Shown here one piece after another: positions 14,454 through 22,899 of a stretch of 64,000 nucleotides of DNA. This DNA comes from Planctomycetia bacterium (GTDB taxonomy: Bacteria; Planctomycetota; Phycisphaerae; UBA1845; Fen-1342): NCBI GenBank assembly GCA_015709575.1, contig CP054190.1, positions 1,796,616 to 1,860,615 on the forward strand, read 5' to 3'. The stretch's first letter is position 1; each line of letters starts with the position of its first letter. The position numbers and the translations under genes are program-made. Under the pieces are notes generated by a model that did no database searches, had not been told where the DNA came from, and saw only the letters and a program-made list of their open reading frames with translations.

Positions 14454-15578
14454 CTACCGCACAATGCCCCTCAATCGCTGCACCAGCAGCCGCTCGCAAT
14501 CCTCCACGGTTTGCGGATTGATTCGCTGGAAATCCGCGTGCTGGTCGTTCTGGAAATCCGCGGCGATCCAGGCCCCATCCCTGTCGCACACCACCAGGTG
14601 AACCAGGTGCGCCGGCCCGCCCGCGGGCTTGATGGCAAACTCCGCGACCAGCGCGTAGTCCGCCTCGGCCTGATGGACGCGGAGGTGCTCGCGAAAGCCA
14701 CGCGCCAGGTCCCACAGCCGCTTCTGCTGGTTGCTGGTCGGAGCGAGCGCAAACCCCAGCGCCTCCTTCGCCTCAATTACCCCGCCGCAGCCCAGGTCCC
14801 TCGCCAGCAACTGCGTCAGCCGGGCGGCACTGGCCGCGTCCGGCGTCCCGTTGACCATCGTGGGGTACACGGCGAACCGGCTGGATGCGAGCTCCCGCCG
14901 AAGAGCCGCCAGCCGCCCCTGCATGGCCGTCTGCTCCTGTTGATCCGGCATGCCGGATTTCTCCGCCCACTTACGGGCGAAGCGCCCTTCCGTCGCGCTG
15001 GCCGAGCGCTTTTTCCACCCGGCCTGCGCGAACAGCCGCTCGGCCACCAGGACCGAGCAGCCCAGCGGGTCCGGATCGCGCGCCGCGGTGCGGCGGAAAT
15101 CGGGGTCTGCGGGCGTTTGACGGTCACTGAACGCCAGCGCGCCGGCGGCATCCATGATGAGCCAGCGGACTTCGGTCGGGCCGCGCTTCGGCTCACCGAG
15201 GAACTCGGCGTACAGCGCATAAGGGGTCGAGGGCGGCGACTGCTTCAGGAATTCCGCGAACTTCGCGGGCATGTCCTCCCAGGCGGTGTCCGCCGGACGG
15301 TCAAACGCGGTCGCGGCGGACTCGAGTCGATCCATGCCGTGCTTCTCCAGCACCAGACCCAATGCGTCGGCGACGTTGCCGTCCAGCCGTTCGAGCACGT
15401 ACACCGGGTAGATCGTCAGCGCCGCGTGCGGCCCGGCGGCACGCAACTCCGCCGCGCCCGCCCCGAGAGTCGCCGGCGCAGACGGCTGCGTGCACGCGGG
15501 CAGCGGCAGGGTGGCGATTGCGGCGATGAGCAGCGGCGTGCGCCGGCCAGCCCTGCGACGATTTCGCGATCCAAACAT
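14454..15578 (-). CDS. Predicted lipoprotein of unknown function
   Basis: A 374-residue protein. Residues 1-28 are a signal peptide with Arg-rich start and lipobox LPAC, so Cys29 would be lipidated. The mature part has two similar halves, each with an AxYPxxV-like strand (LTIYPVYVLERLDGN and SRFAVYPTMVNGTPD), suggesting an internal duplication. I recognise no family. AAGGAG lies 7 nt before the ATG. It lies downstream of a TetR gene on the same strand (65-nt gap), so joint regulation is likely. Its 3' end faces the CRISPR array 51 nt away, without evidence of a functional link. Confidence 0.7.
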   Translation of the reverse strand: MFGSRNRRRAGRRTPLLIAAIATLPLPACTQPSAPATLGAGAAELRAAGPHAALTIYPVYVLERLDGNVADALGLVLEKHGMDRLESAATAFDRPADTAWEDMPAKFAEFLKQSPPSTPYALYAEFLGEPKRGPTEVRWLIMDAAGALAFSDRQTPADPDFRRTAARDPDPLGCSVLVAERLFAQAGWKKRSASATEGRFARKWAEKSGMPDQQEQTAMQGRLAALRRELASSRFAVYPTMVNGTPDAASAARLTQLLARDLGCGGVIEAKEALGFALAPTSNQQKRLWDLARGFREHLRVHQAEADYALVAEFAIKPAGGPAHLVHLVVCDRDGAWIAADFQNDQHADFQRINPQTVEDCERLLVQRLRGIVR

Positions 15579-15643
15579 GTCCAGGCTCCTTGCTCTATTG
15601 ATTCGTTAGTTCACACTTACTTTATTGGCGCAGGCAATGACCA

Positions 15644-16237
15644 TCATGTGCGGGTGCCCTGAAGCAGGGCGGCGCCCAGCTCGGTGATCAGTCGTTGTCG
15701 CTCGGCGGTTGTGATCGTGTCCAGTTCGCGTCCGATGTTCATGATCGTTCCAATGCCTACAAATGCCCAGGCCGCCAGTCCGGCGTCGAGGGCCGACTGC
15801 CGGCTGCTGCCCGTCCGGTGGGCAACGATCTGCGCGGCAAGAAAGCGGTGGAATCGGGAAAAAACGCGCCGCAGGGCCTCGCGGATCTCCGGGTCGTCGG
15901 CTTCGGCCAGCCCGCTGAAGAGAATGCGATAGTGCCCGAATTCGCCATGATGCTGTGCCTCGAACAGGAGCAGCCGCAATGCCCCATCCGATTGTCCGTC
16001 GCTGGTATCGAGTAATCGCAGCCAGGTGCGCTCGCTGAACTCATAGACGTAGTCAATCGCCGCGAGAAACATCGCCTTTTTGTCCGGCCAGATGCGGTAC
16101 AGGATGTTTTCCTGTACGCCGCACTCCTCCGCGAGCAGGGCGGTGGTCGCGCGGCGATAGCCGGCGCGGGTGAACGCCCGCGCCAACAGCGGCAGCAGTT
16201 CGCGTCGCTTGTCGGTGAGCTGGCTGGGGCGCGGCAT
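15644..16237 (-). CDS. TetR-family transcriptional regulator
   Basis: A 197-residue repressor-type protein. The helix-turn-helix spans about 28-62 (YRRATTALLAEECGVQENIL, then YRIWPDKKAMFLAAI), the TetR pattern in which the recognition helix ends at the YxxWPxK-like segment. The C-terminal two thirds form the helical ligand and dimer domain. The ATG at 16237 (MPRPSQLTDKRREL) is chosen because family proteins start there and GGGGAT precedes it. An 8-bp inverted repeat just upstream is the probable autoregulatory operator. The lipoprotein gene downstream is the likely co-regulated target. Confidence 0.9.
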   Translation of the reverse strand: MPRPSQLTDKRRELLPLLARAFTRAGYRRATTALLAEECGVQENILYRIWPDKKAMFLAAIDYVYEFSERTWLRLLDTSDGQSDGALRLLLFEAQHHGEFGHYRILFSGLAEADDPEIREALRRVFSRFHRFLAAQIVAHRTGSSRQSALDAGLAAWAFVGIGTIMNIGRELDTITTAERQRLITELGAALLQGTRT

Positions 16238-16262
16238 ATTTCGATCCCCTACACACGGCACA

Positions 16263-16288
16263 ATAATGTAAGCACACACATACATTAT
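16263..16288. promoter_or_regulatory. Inverted-repeat operator of the TetR gene
   Basis: ATAATGTA (16263-16270) and TACATTAT (16281-16288) form a perfect 8-bp inverted repeat with a 10-nt centre, 25 nt upstream of the TetR start. It is AT-rich in a GC-rich region, typical of a TetR dimer site covering its own promoter. Confidence 0.7.
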
Positions 16289-16384
16289 GTCGGCTGAGCG
16301 GGCGTTCGTCAATGCCTGATTGTCGAATCTCGTCGGTTGGCTGGACGACCAGCGCGGATCAGCGGGGAGGGATTGACTGCGACG

Positions 16385-17455
16385 TCAACTCGTGGCCGCT
16401 TGCGTCAGCGTGCTCGCTTCCGAGCGGCAGCTCGTGGTGAAAATCCGCAGCGCCGCATCAATCTGATCGGTGCTGACGTCCAGGTGCGTCACCGCCCGCA
16501 GCGTCCGTGGCCCGGTCGCCATCAGCCAGACCCCCGCCTCGCGCAGCCGGGCGCTGAAGGCATCCGCCGGGCCGAGCCGCTCTTCCAACTCGATCATCAC
16601 GATGTTGGTCTGCACGGCCGCCGGGTTGACCCGCAGCCCGGCGATTTCCGCCAGGCCGCGCGCCAGGCGGGCGGCGTTACGGTGATCCTCGGCCAGGCGG
16701 TCCACGTGATGATCCAGCGCGTAGATCGCGGCGGCGGCCAATAGTCCCGATTGGCGCATGGCGCCGCCGAATTGCTTGCGAAAGCGCCGAGCGCGCGAAA
16801 TAAACGCCATCGGCCCTGCCACGATCGAGCCGACCGGCGCTCCCAGCCCCTTGGAGAAGCAGAGCGACACGGAATCGACATGGCGGGTGTAGTCGGTCGG
16901 GCGGCAGCCGACGGCCACGCAGGCGTTCATCAGCCGCGCGCCGTCAAGGTGCAGGTGCAATTCGCATGACTCGGATACGTTGCGAATGGCTTCCACCTCG
17001 GCGGTGGTCCATACGGTGCCGCCGCCGCGGTTGTTGGTGTTTTCGATGATCACCATGCGCGAGTTGGGGAAATGCTCACCCGGGGGACGGAGGCAGGCGG
17101 TGACGTCGGCCGGAGTGAAGACGCCGCGCGGCGAGTGAATCAGGCGCATGGACGCACCTGCGAGCGCGGCGGGGCCGGCGGTTTCGTAGTTGTAGGAGTG
17201 CGTGGTGTTGTCGCAGATGATCTCGTCGCCGGGTTCGCAGACGGCGCGGATGCTGACGAGATTGGCCATGGAGCCGGAGGGCACGTAGACGGCGGCAGGC
17301 TTGCCGAGCAACTCGGCGCAGCGCTCCTGCAGCCGGATCACGGTCGGATCGTCGCCCAGCACGTCGTCGCCGACCTCAGCCTCGGCGATTACGCGCCGCA
17401 TGGCCGCGGTGGGGCGGGTGACCGTGTCACTGCGCAGGTCAACGATACTCTTCAT
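16385..17455 (-). CDS. ltaE: Low-specificity threonine aldolase
   Basis: A 356-residue PLP enzyme cleaving threonine to glycine and acetaldehyde. It opens MKSIVDLRSDTVTRPTAAM, the hallmark of the family. The Asp that pairs with the PLP ring is D171 (HLDGARLMNA), and the Schiff-base Lys is K202 (SLCFSKGLGAPVGS). VPSGSMANL at 58-66 binds the cofactor phosphate. The start at 17455 is fixed by the MKSIVDLRSD block; upstream in-frame sequence belongs to the overlapping gene. It overlaps the end of the thioredoxin-like gene by 17 nt, suggesting an operon. Confidence 0.95.
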   Translation of the reverse strand: MKSIVDLRSDTVTRPTAAMRRVIAEAEVGDDVLGDDPTVIRLQERCAELLGKPAAVYVPSGSMANLVSIRAVCEPGDEIICDNTTHSYNYETAGPAALAGASMRLIHSPRGVFTPADVTACLRPPGEHFPNSRMVIIENTNNRGGGTVWTTAEVEAIRNVSESCELHLHLDGARLMNACVAVGCRPTDYTRHVDSVSLCFSKGLGAPVGSIVAGPMAFISRARRFRKQFGGAMRQSGLLAAAAIYALDHHVDRLAEDHRNAARLARGLAEIAGLRVNPAAVQTNIVMIELEERLGPADAFSARLREAGVWLMATGPRTLRAVTHLDVSTDQIDAALRIFTTSCRSEASTLTQAATS

Positions 17456-18371
17456 ACTGCTCTCTCCAGCGCTTGATGACCGTCTCGGCCTGCCGCCGGA
17501 CGCGGTCCAGCTCCTCGGACTTGATCTTTTCGTTTTTGCCGTCCCAGAACCGTGCGGGCTTTGGGCTTTTGATGCGGCAGGCCTTGGTGATGGCGTTATA
17601 TGCCGCGATGCGCAGCGGGCCTTCGCGATCCAGCGCGCTGAGCATGAAGCTCGCACCGGCCGGGTTACAGGCGGAGAGGGCCTTGGCGGCGGGGTCGTCG
17701 TACGACTGCACCTTGGCGAGCAGCGCTTCGACGGATGCTCTGGTGGAAAGGTGTGCCAGCGTGTCGTAGACAGTCTGGCGGGTCTTGTCGTCGAGGTCGG
17801 TGCGGTCGAGCAGGGCCGCGACTTCCTTGTCGGCGCTGAGGATCGTCATCTCGCGGATGCGCTTGAGCGCGGCGTTCACGTCGGCGACCGGGGCCTTGGC
17901 GTCGAGCGAGGCCTTGATCTCGGCGTCGTAGATGGCGTTGCGGTGGGCGGTGAAGACCCGCGCCATCTTCTGCGCAAAGGCGTCGGCGGTGGCGACCCCG
18001 AGCGGATCCTGCCAGTCGATCCGCGTACCGTCGGGCTGGACGTAGACGACGTATAACTGCAGGTTCGGGCGCAGCCCCCACTTCTCGATCAGATCCTTGC
18101 GCGTGCGCGAGAGCTGCACGCAGATGAAGCGCTGCGAGAGCGAGTAGCAGCGCTCGTCACGGAAGCTCTTGCGCTGATCGTCCTCGAGGTCGTCGAGATC
18201 GTCACCTTTGCGGGCGGTCGAGCCTTTGACGTAGAACATCAACGGGGTGTTTCGCTTCTTCGCCTCCGCCACGGCGCTCTCCACGTCGGTGCGCCAGCGA
18301 ATGGCGCAGTCCTGGGCGGCGGCGGCGGCGGTGACGACCAGCAGCAGCGTGACGGCGGCGATTCGAAGCAT
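17439..18371 (-). CDS. Secreted thioredoxin-fold-like protein, unknown role
   Basis: A 310-residue protein with a signal peptide (MLRIAAVTLLLVVTAAAAAQ). The N-terminal half resembles a thioredoxin-like fold without the CXXC pair: SAVAEAKKRNTPLMFYVKGS, then FICVQLSRT and YVVYVQPDGTRIDW, as in planctomycete proteins that follow heat-repeat or UPF patterns. The C-terminal half is helical. GGAGGAT lies just upstream of the ATG. TACAAT at 18408-18413 (minus strand) would give a leader of about 30 nt. The threonine aldolase gene overlaps its 3' end. The precise function is not known to me. Confidence 0.65.
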   Translation of the reverse strand: MLRIAAVTLLLVVTAAAAAQDCAIRWRTDVESAVAEAKKRNTPLMFYVKGSTARKGDDLDDLEDDQRKSFRDERCYSLSQRFICVQLSRTRKDLIEKWGLRPNLQLYVVYVQPDGTRIDWQDPLGVATADAFAQKMARVFTAHRNAIYDAEIKASLDAKAPVADVNAALKRIREMTILSADKEVAALLDRTDLDDKTRQTVYDTLAHLSTRASVEALLAKVQSYDDPAAKALSACNPAGASFMLSALDREGPLRIAAYNAITKACRIKSPKPARFWDGKNEKIKSEELDRVRRQAETVIKRWREQYEEYR

Positions 18372-18407
18372 GAGCGATCCTCCGCGGTGGTGAAGCCCTT
18401 CCCGATT

Positions 18408-18413
18408 ATTGTA
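18408..18413 (-). promoter_or_regulatory. -10 box upstream of the thioredoxin-like/ltaE operon
   Basis: TACAAT on the minus strand, about 37 nt before the ATG at 18371, with a GGAGGAT ribosome site in between. No clear -35 is visible. Confidence 0.4.
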
Positions 18414-18533
18414 CGCCCGATTCCGCCGACTGATTCACCCCGTGAGACCGCGATCGGCGGAAACTGCGCGTCGTCCCGCAGGGATGGGCGGGCCGGGACG
18501 CGCGGCGTCCGATACGGACGCATGGAGGACGTG

Positions 18534-19574
18534 ATGTCCGAAGTGCTGAATCCGCAGGATGTGGACGCGCTGCTGGCGTCCGTGGGGGCGGATGCGCCCG
18601 CGGCAGTCCCGGCTGCGCCCGCCGGCGTGCGCCGCGCCGAGCCGTCGATGGATGACGGCGGGCCTGCGGCGCGCTACGAGACGGACGTCAGCACCTACGA
18701 CTTCAAGCGCCCGAAGCGCGTCAGCAAGGATCAGACCCGCGCGCTGGCGGCGATCCACGATTACTTCGCCCGAAACTTCGCGGCGACGCTGTCGGGCGCC
18801 CTGCGCACGCTGGTGAACGTGCACGTGGTGGCGGTCGAGCAGGTGATGTACAGCGAGTTCGTGCAATCGCTGCCGAACCCGACCTGTTTCGTCATCATGC
18901 ACGCGCCGCCGCTCGAAGGACAGATGTTCCTCGAGTTCAGCCCGTTGATCGTCTACCCGATGATCGATCGCCTGCTGGGCGGGAGCAGCCAGGAGTGCCT
19001 GATTCCGCAGCGGGCGCTGACCTCGATCGAGTGGCGGCTGATGAACCGCATCATCGACCGCACCGAGGAGCACCTCTCCGAGGCGTGGAAAAACCTGATC
19101 GACGCGCGGTTCGAGGTGCTTGAGACCGAAAGCAACCCGCACCTGGTGAACATCGTCGCGCCGACCGAGGTGGTCGTATCGATCACCTTCGAAGTGAAGA
19201 TGGCGACCTGTGCCGGCACGATGAGCCTGTGCATCCCGTTCAACGTCATCGAGTCGGTGCTGGGTAAGCTCGCCACCCAGTCGTGGCTCGGCTATCGTCC
19301 CAAGGGCGCTTCCGACGTGCAGCAGCGCCGCCTGCTGCGCAACCTGCGGAAATCGGCGGTGCACATGACCGCCTATCTCGGCCGCGCGCGGATCACGCTG
19401 CGCGAGCTTAAGGCGCTGCAACCCGGCGACCTGCTCCCGCTCGACAAGCGCGTCGATGAGCCGCTCGTTCTGCAGATCGAGGGGCAGAACAAGTTCGCCG
19501 GCAGCGCGGGTCAGTTCCGCGGACGGCGCGCCCTGCACCTGCTGCGTCCGGCCGATCCCGACGAGCTGCTCTGA
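18534..19574 (+). CDS. fliM: Flagellar motor switch protein FliM
   Basis: A 346-residue C-ring protein. The N-terminal LNPQDVDALLASV corresponds to the CheY-P binding segment. The middle domain (STYDFKRPKRVSKDQTRALA onward) contains FSPLIVYPMIDRLLGGSSQE, the GGXG-like conserved region. The C-terminal SpoA domain starts near 265 (GRARITLRELKALQPGDLL). GGAGG lies 5 nt before the ATG at 18534, supporting it over the ATG at 18522. No other flagellar or chemotaxis gene is in the window, so it is unusually isolated. Confidence 0.93.
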   Translation: MSEVLNPQDVDALLASVGADAPAAVPAAPAGVRRAEPSMDDGGPAARYETDVSTYDFKRPKRVSKDQTRALAAIHDYFARNFAATLSGALRTLVNVHVVAVEQVMYSEFVQSLPNPTCFVIMHAPPLEGQMFLEFSPLIVYPMIDRLLGGSSQECLIPQRALTSIEWRLMNRIIDRTEEHLSEAWKNLIDARFEVLETESNPHLVNIVAPTEVVVSITFEVKMATCAGTMSLCIPFNVIESVLGKLATQSWLGYRPKGASDVQQRRLLRNLRKSAVHMTAYLGRARITLRELKALQPGDLLPLDKRVDEPLVLQIEGQNKFAGSAGQFRGRRALHLLRPADPDELL

Positions 19575-19948
19575 TCGCGGCCGCACTCCACCCGCGAGTT
19601 CCGGCGTGTGCCGATCGGCGCTGATTTGCCCGGAGGGCGCCCGCAACCGATCCATTCACACGTTCACCTCTTGACAGAAACAGGCGTATTATGAGCCCGG
19701 CGCTTATCGGAGCGCCGCGCCGGCGCGATTTCTCTGGAATCGCGCCCGTGTGAAGGCGTATGATCGCCGTCAGCGGTGCAGCCCGCGGAATGAGTTCCGG
19801 CGGGTCGGCCCCGATGGAGGGCGAATGTTGTTCCTGTGGACGCCGCAGCGGGCCCGCATTGTCGCGTATTTCGTCGCGGCGTACGTCGCGATGTGCTGAC
19901 GCGCAGCGGGCGGGCGCGTCAGGCGCCGGCCGCAGCGGGGAGCACGTC
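19575..19948. other. Intergenic region of about 370 bp
   Basis: No established gene. It holds a TTGACA at 19671-19676 with TATTAT only 10 nt further, too close for a sigma-70 promoter, and a short hydrophobic frame at 19825-19899 listed separately. Confidence 0.3.
19825..19899 (+). CDS. Possible 24-residue hydrophobic small protein
   Basis: ATG at 19825 preceded by GGAGGG at a good distance. The peptide begins MLFLWTPQRARIV and continues into a single hydrophobic helix ending AMC. A good ribosome site plus membrane-like composition make it plausible, but length alone gives little support. It lies 49 nt before arfB on the same strand and could be a leader peptide. Confidence 0.2.
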   Translation: MLFLWTPQRARIVAYFVAAYVAMC

Positions 19949-20368
19949 ATGCCCTCTCCCGCCCTTTCTCTCGACGCACTCCTGCCGTATCTCTCACACG
20001 AATTCGATCGCGGCGGCGGCCCCGGCGGCCAGAACGTCAACAAGGTCAGCACCCGCGCGGTGGTGCTGTTCGACTTTGAAACCTGTCCCGTTTTCAACGA
20101 ACCACAGCGCGACCTGATCCGCCGCCGCCTGGCCAACCGCCTTTCCGCCGACGGCCGCGTGCGCGTCGTGTCGCAGAGCGAGCGCTCGCAGTCCGCCAAC
20201 CGTGCCGACGCTGAGCAGCGCCTCCTGGCGCTTCTGACCGCTGCGATCCATGTGGAGCGGCCGCGCACCGCGACGCGCCCCACGGCCGGCTCGCGCCGCC
20301 GCCGGCTGGCCTCCAAGCAGCAGCGCTCCGAAACGAAGCGCCTGCGCTCGCGCCCCGGCGACGTGTGA
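19949..20368 (+). CDS. arfB: Alternative ribosome-rescue factor (ArfB/YaeJ type)
   Basis: A 139-residue stand-alone RF-1-like hydrolase domain. The catalytic GGQ is at 26-28 within RGGGPGGQNVNKVSTRAV. The C-terminus is rich in Arg and Lys (SRRRRLASKQQRSETKRLRS), as needed for binding the empty mRNA channel. It lacks the codon-recognition domains of RF1 and RF2. The ATG at 19949 has GGGGAG upstream; longer in-frame starts add sequence unlike the family. The role is freeing ribosomes stalled at mRNA ends. Confidence 0.9.
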   Translation: MPSPALSLDALLPYLSHEFDRGGGPGGQNVNKVSTRAVVLFDFETCPVFNEPQRDLIRRRLANRLSADGRVRVVSQSERSQSANRADAEQRLLALLTAAIHVERPRTATRPTAGSRRRRLASKQQRSETKRLRSRPGDV

Positions 20369-20383
20369 GCCGGTCGTCCGCGG

Positions 20384-20389
20384 TACAAT
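20384..20389 (+). promoter_or_regulatory. -10 box with leaderless spacing upstream of the thioredoxin fusion gene
   Basis: TACAAT, then 7 nt, then ATG at 20397, in frame with the thioredoxin fusion gene. It matches the layout at asnB and at 39961. A transcript from here would allow either a leaderless start at 20397 or the Shine-Dalgarno start at 20475. Confidence 0.45.
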
Positions 20390-20474
20390 TTTGCTCATGA
20401 GTTCTCGGTCTTGGCAGCGCAAGTGCGGGCCCGCGACGCGTTTTCGACCGGACGGCTCTCGGAGGATCGGCGAC

Positions 20475-21677
20475 ATGATTGGCAAGTCTATGGCGGCGGC
20501 GATGATGCTGTCGATCGCATGTTTGAACCCGCCCGTCCTGGGGCAGGAAGTGCAGACGCTCGGCGCGTCCTCCAACGTGCGCCCCGGCACGAACCCTCAG
20601 TTCCCCGGCCGCGCGCCGGAGGAAATGCGCTTCGCGGTCGTTTCGACCGGTGGAAAGAGCATCCGCGTTCCGGAGGACTATCGCGGCAAGCTGGTGCTGG
20701 TGACCTTCTGGGCGACATGGTGCCCGCACTGCCGCGAAGAACTGCCTTACTGGCGGAAAGTGCACGAGCAGTACCGCGAGCATAACATCGAAATGGTGGG
20801 ACTGCTGCAGGATTCCAACCGCTCCGACGGCACCGCTGAGAAAGCGGCCGCATTTCTGGCCGACCAGAAGATTGCCTGGCCGAACGTCTACGAGGATGCG
20901 GCCATGCTGGGCGAACAGTACTCCGCGATGGCCATCCCCACGTCCTACCTGGTGGACGGCGACACTGGCAAGGTGATCGCGGGCATGGGGTCGCTTCGGC
21001 GGGATCGGCTGGAGCCGGTGCTGGTCGCGACCGCCGCACGAAAAAAGCTGGAGCAACATCGCGCCGCGGCTGCCGGCAGCGCCACGACGGACCAATCGCA
21101 GGTGAACGCTACCGCGACGACCCAGGGCGATGGATCATCGCCCGAAGCGCCGCCGTCCGGTGCCGCTGCGACGCAGCCCGCGGTAGCACGACTTGCGGAA
21201 TTCGGCGTGCTTGCGGCGCCCGCGGTCAGCAAGGCCGCCATCGAGGTGGAAGCGCAGGTGCAGCGGGGGCGCGAGGAAGTGTTTCGACTCTGGACCACGC
21301 CAGAGGGGCTGAAGGCCTTTCTCGGGGTGGAGTCGACCGTTGACTTGCGGATCGGCGGCCCATTCGAGCTGTACTTCGCGCCGGACGCCCCGGCCGGCCA
21401 GCGCGGCGCGGAAGGCTGCCGGATTCTGAGCTACGTGCCGGGGCGGATGATTTCATTCACGTGGAACGCTCCACCGAAATTCCCAGCCGAGCGCGAGCAG
21501 CGCACATGGGTCGTGGTGGAGTTCATCGAGATGGATGAGAAGCGCACGCGCGTGCGGTTGTCGCACATGGGCTTTGGCGAGGGCGGCAACTGGGAGGACG
21601 TGCGCAAGTATTTTGCGGCAGCGTGGCCGAACGTGCTGGGAGCGCTGGCGCGCCACTGCTCCACGGACGCGAAGTAG
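20475..21677 (+). CDS. Exported TlpA-like thioredoxin fused to an AHSA1/SRPBCC domain
   Basis: A 400-residue protein. Residues 1-24 are a signal peptide (MIGKSMAAAMMLSIACLNPP then VLGQ). A TlpA/AhpC-like domain follows with the redox motif WATWCPHC (C83, C86) and the cis-Pro loop AIPTSYLVDG. A linker rich in Ala, Thr and Ser (about 200-250) leads to a START-like AHSA1 domain (EAQVQRGREEVFRLWTTPEG onward, GGPFELYFAP, FTWNAPPKFP). AHSA1 domains are usually cytosolic and alone. GGAGG lies 9 nt before the ATG at 20475; an in-frame ATG at 20397 would add 26 residues and fits a leaderless promoter. The reading frame is continuous across the join. Confidence 0.88.
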   Translation: MIGKSMAAAMMLSIACLNPPVLGQEVQTLGASSNVRPGTNPQFPGRAPEEMRFAVVSTGGKSIRVPEDYRGKLVLVTFWATWCPHCREELPYWRKVHEQYREHNIEMVGLLQDSNRSDGTAEKAAAFLADQKIAWPNVYEDAAMLGEQYSAMAIPTSYLVDGDTGKVIAGMGSLRRDRLEPVLVATAARKKLEQHRAAAAGSATTDQSQVNATATTQGDGSSPEAPPSGAAATQPAVARLAEFGVLAAPAVSKAAIEVEAQVQRGREEVFRLWTTPEGLKAFLGVESTVDLRIGGPFELYFAPDAPAGQRGAEGCRILSYVPGRMISFTWNAPPKFPAEREQRTWVVVEFIEMDEKRTRVRLSHMGFGEGGNWEDVRKYFAAAWPNVLGALARHCSTDAK

Positions 21678-21942
21678 CTCGGGATCCAATTCGCCGGACG
21701 CAGCCGCTGGCCGATGCCCCGCGCTGGGGCGCGCGACGGCGCCTCGCGACGCTCACCCGCAGATCGAATGCGGCGGGATAGGCGCGATCAAATCGGTATG
21801 CTCACCAAGAGCGCATCACCCGAATCGTGGAATAACAGGGTGTGACGGCGACGCGCGAACCCGCGTGATCGCGGTTCCTTCGACGCGGTGTTGCCGTCGG
21901 ATCGTGACCGGCGTTCTTGCGGTTCGAAAGGAAGTCGGTGTC

Positions 21943-22863
21943 ATGCGCATCCTCGTTGCTGTTGATGGTTCGCCGCAGGCGGAGTTGATGCTGGCGGGCT
22001 TGCCGCGCGCGGGGCTGGCCGACGATTGCGAGGCGACGGTGCTGAGCGTCGCGGATGTCTGGCTGCCGGGGCCGAGCAGCGAGGACGCCGTTCGTGCGTC
22101 CGGCCAGGATCCGACGGCCGCGTTTCCGCGCGCCAGCCAGCTTGCCGAGCAGGCACTCGCGCAGGCGCGCGAGTTCAGTGAACGTGGCTGCGCCCGGTTG
22201 CGCTCGGAATTCCCGAAGTGGCGCGTTTCGGCGGAATCGGCCGCCGATTCGCCGGCATGGTCAATCATCGCCGCGGCCGAGCGCATCGGCGCGGACCTGG
22301 TCGTTGTCGGTTCGCACGGGCGCAGTGCCATCGGGCGCGTGCTGCTGGGCAGCGTCTCGATGCGCGTGCTGGATGAGCTGCGCTGCTCGGTGCGGATCGG
22401 GCGCGCGCCCCCGCAGCGGCAGGAGATTCGCGTGATTGTCGCAGTGGACGGTTCGCCGGACTGCGATGCGGCCGTGCAGGCCGTTTGTTCGCGTCGATGG
22501 CCGGCGGGTGCGGCGTTTCGGGTGGTGACGGCTGCCAACTGGCGGCTGCACAACGCGCCGCTGACGGCGCTGATCGGCCCGCACCTGTCGCCGGAGGCGT
22601 GGGCGGAGGGAATCGCGAATCGCGCAGCGAAGCAGCTCGCGGAACGCGGCCTGTCTGCGTCGGTGGTCGTCCGCAGCGGCGACGCAAAGCACGTCCTGGT
22701 TTCCGAGGCCGAGGCGTGGGAGGCGGATACGATCTTTGTCGGAGCGCGCGGGTTGACCCGCGGCGAGCGCTGGCTGCTGGGCAGTGTGTCGGCAGCAGTG
22801 GCGTCGCGGGCGCCCTGCTCGGTCGAGGTGGTTCACCCCGCGACAGTAACGCGCGGTGTGTGA
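21943..22863 (+). CDS. Tandem universal stress protein (two UspA domains)
   Basis: A 306-residue protein with two Usp domains. The first starts MRILVAVDGSPQAE and has the nucleotide motif GSHGRSAIGRVLLGSVS. The second starts IRVIVAVDGSPDCDAA and has GARGLTRGERWLLGSVS. Both keep the G-2X-G-9X-G-S pattern, so ATP binding is likely in each. AAGGAAG precedes the ATG. A ribosome hibernation factor follows 36 nt later, suggesting a stress or stationary-phase unit. A second, single-domain UspA is at 54834. Confidence 0.92.
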   Translation: MRILVAVDGSPQAELMLAGLPRAGLADDCEATVLSVADVWLPGPSSEDAVRASGQDPTAAFPRASQLAEQALAQAREFSERGCARLRSEFPKWRVSAESAADSPAWSIIAAAERIGADLVVVGSHGRSAIGRVLLGSVSMRVLDELRCSVRIGRAPPQRQEIRVIVAVDGSPDCDAAVQAVCSRRWPAGAAFRVVTAANWRLHNAPLTALIGPHLSPEAWAEGIANRAAKQLAERGLSASVVVRSGDAKHVLVSEAEAWEADTIFVGARGLTRGERWLLGSVSAAVASRAPCSVEVVHPATVTRGV

Positions 22864-22899
22864 GCGCACCGGGGAGCCTGGAAAGTGGAGTGGTGCATC

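Noticed and set aside
19671..19692. TTGACA followed by TATTAT as a sigma-70 promoter
   Set aside because: The two boxes are only 10 nt apart.
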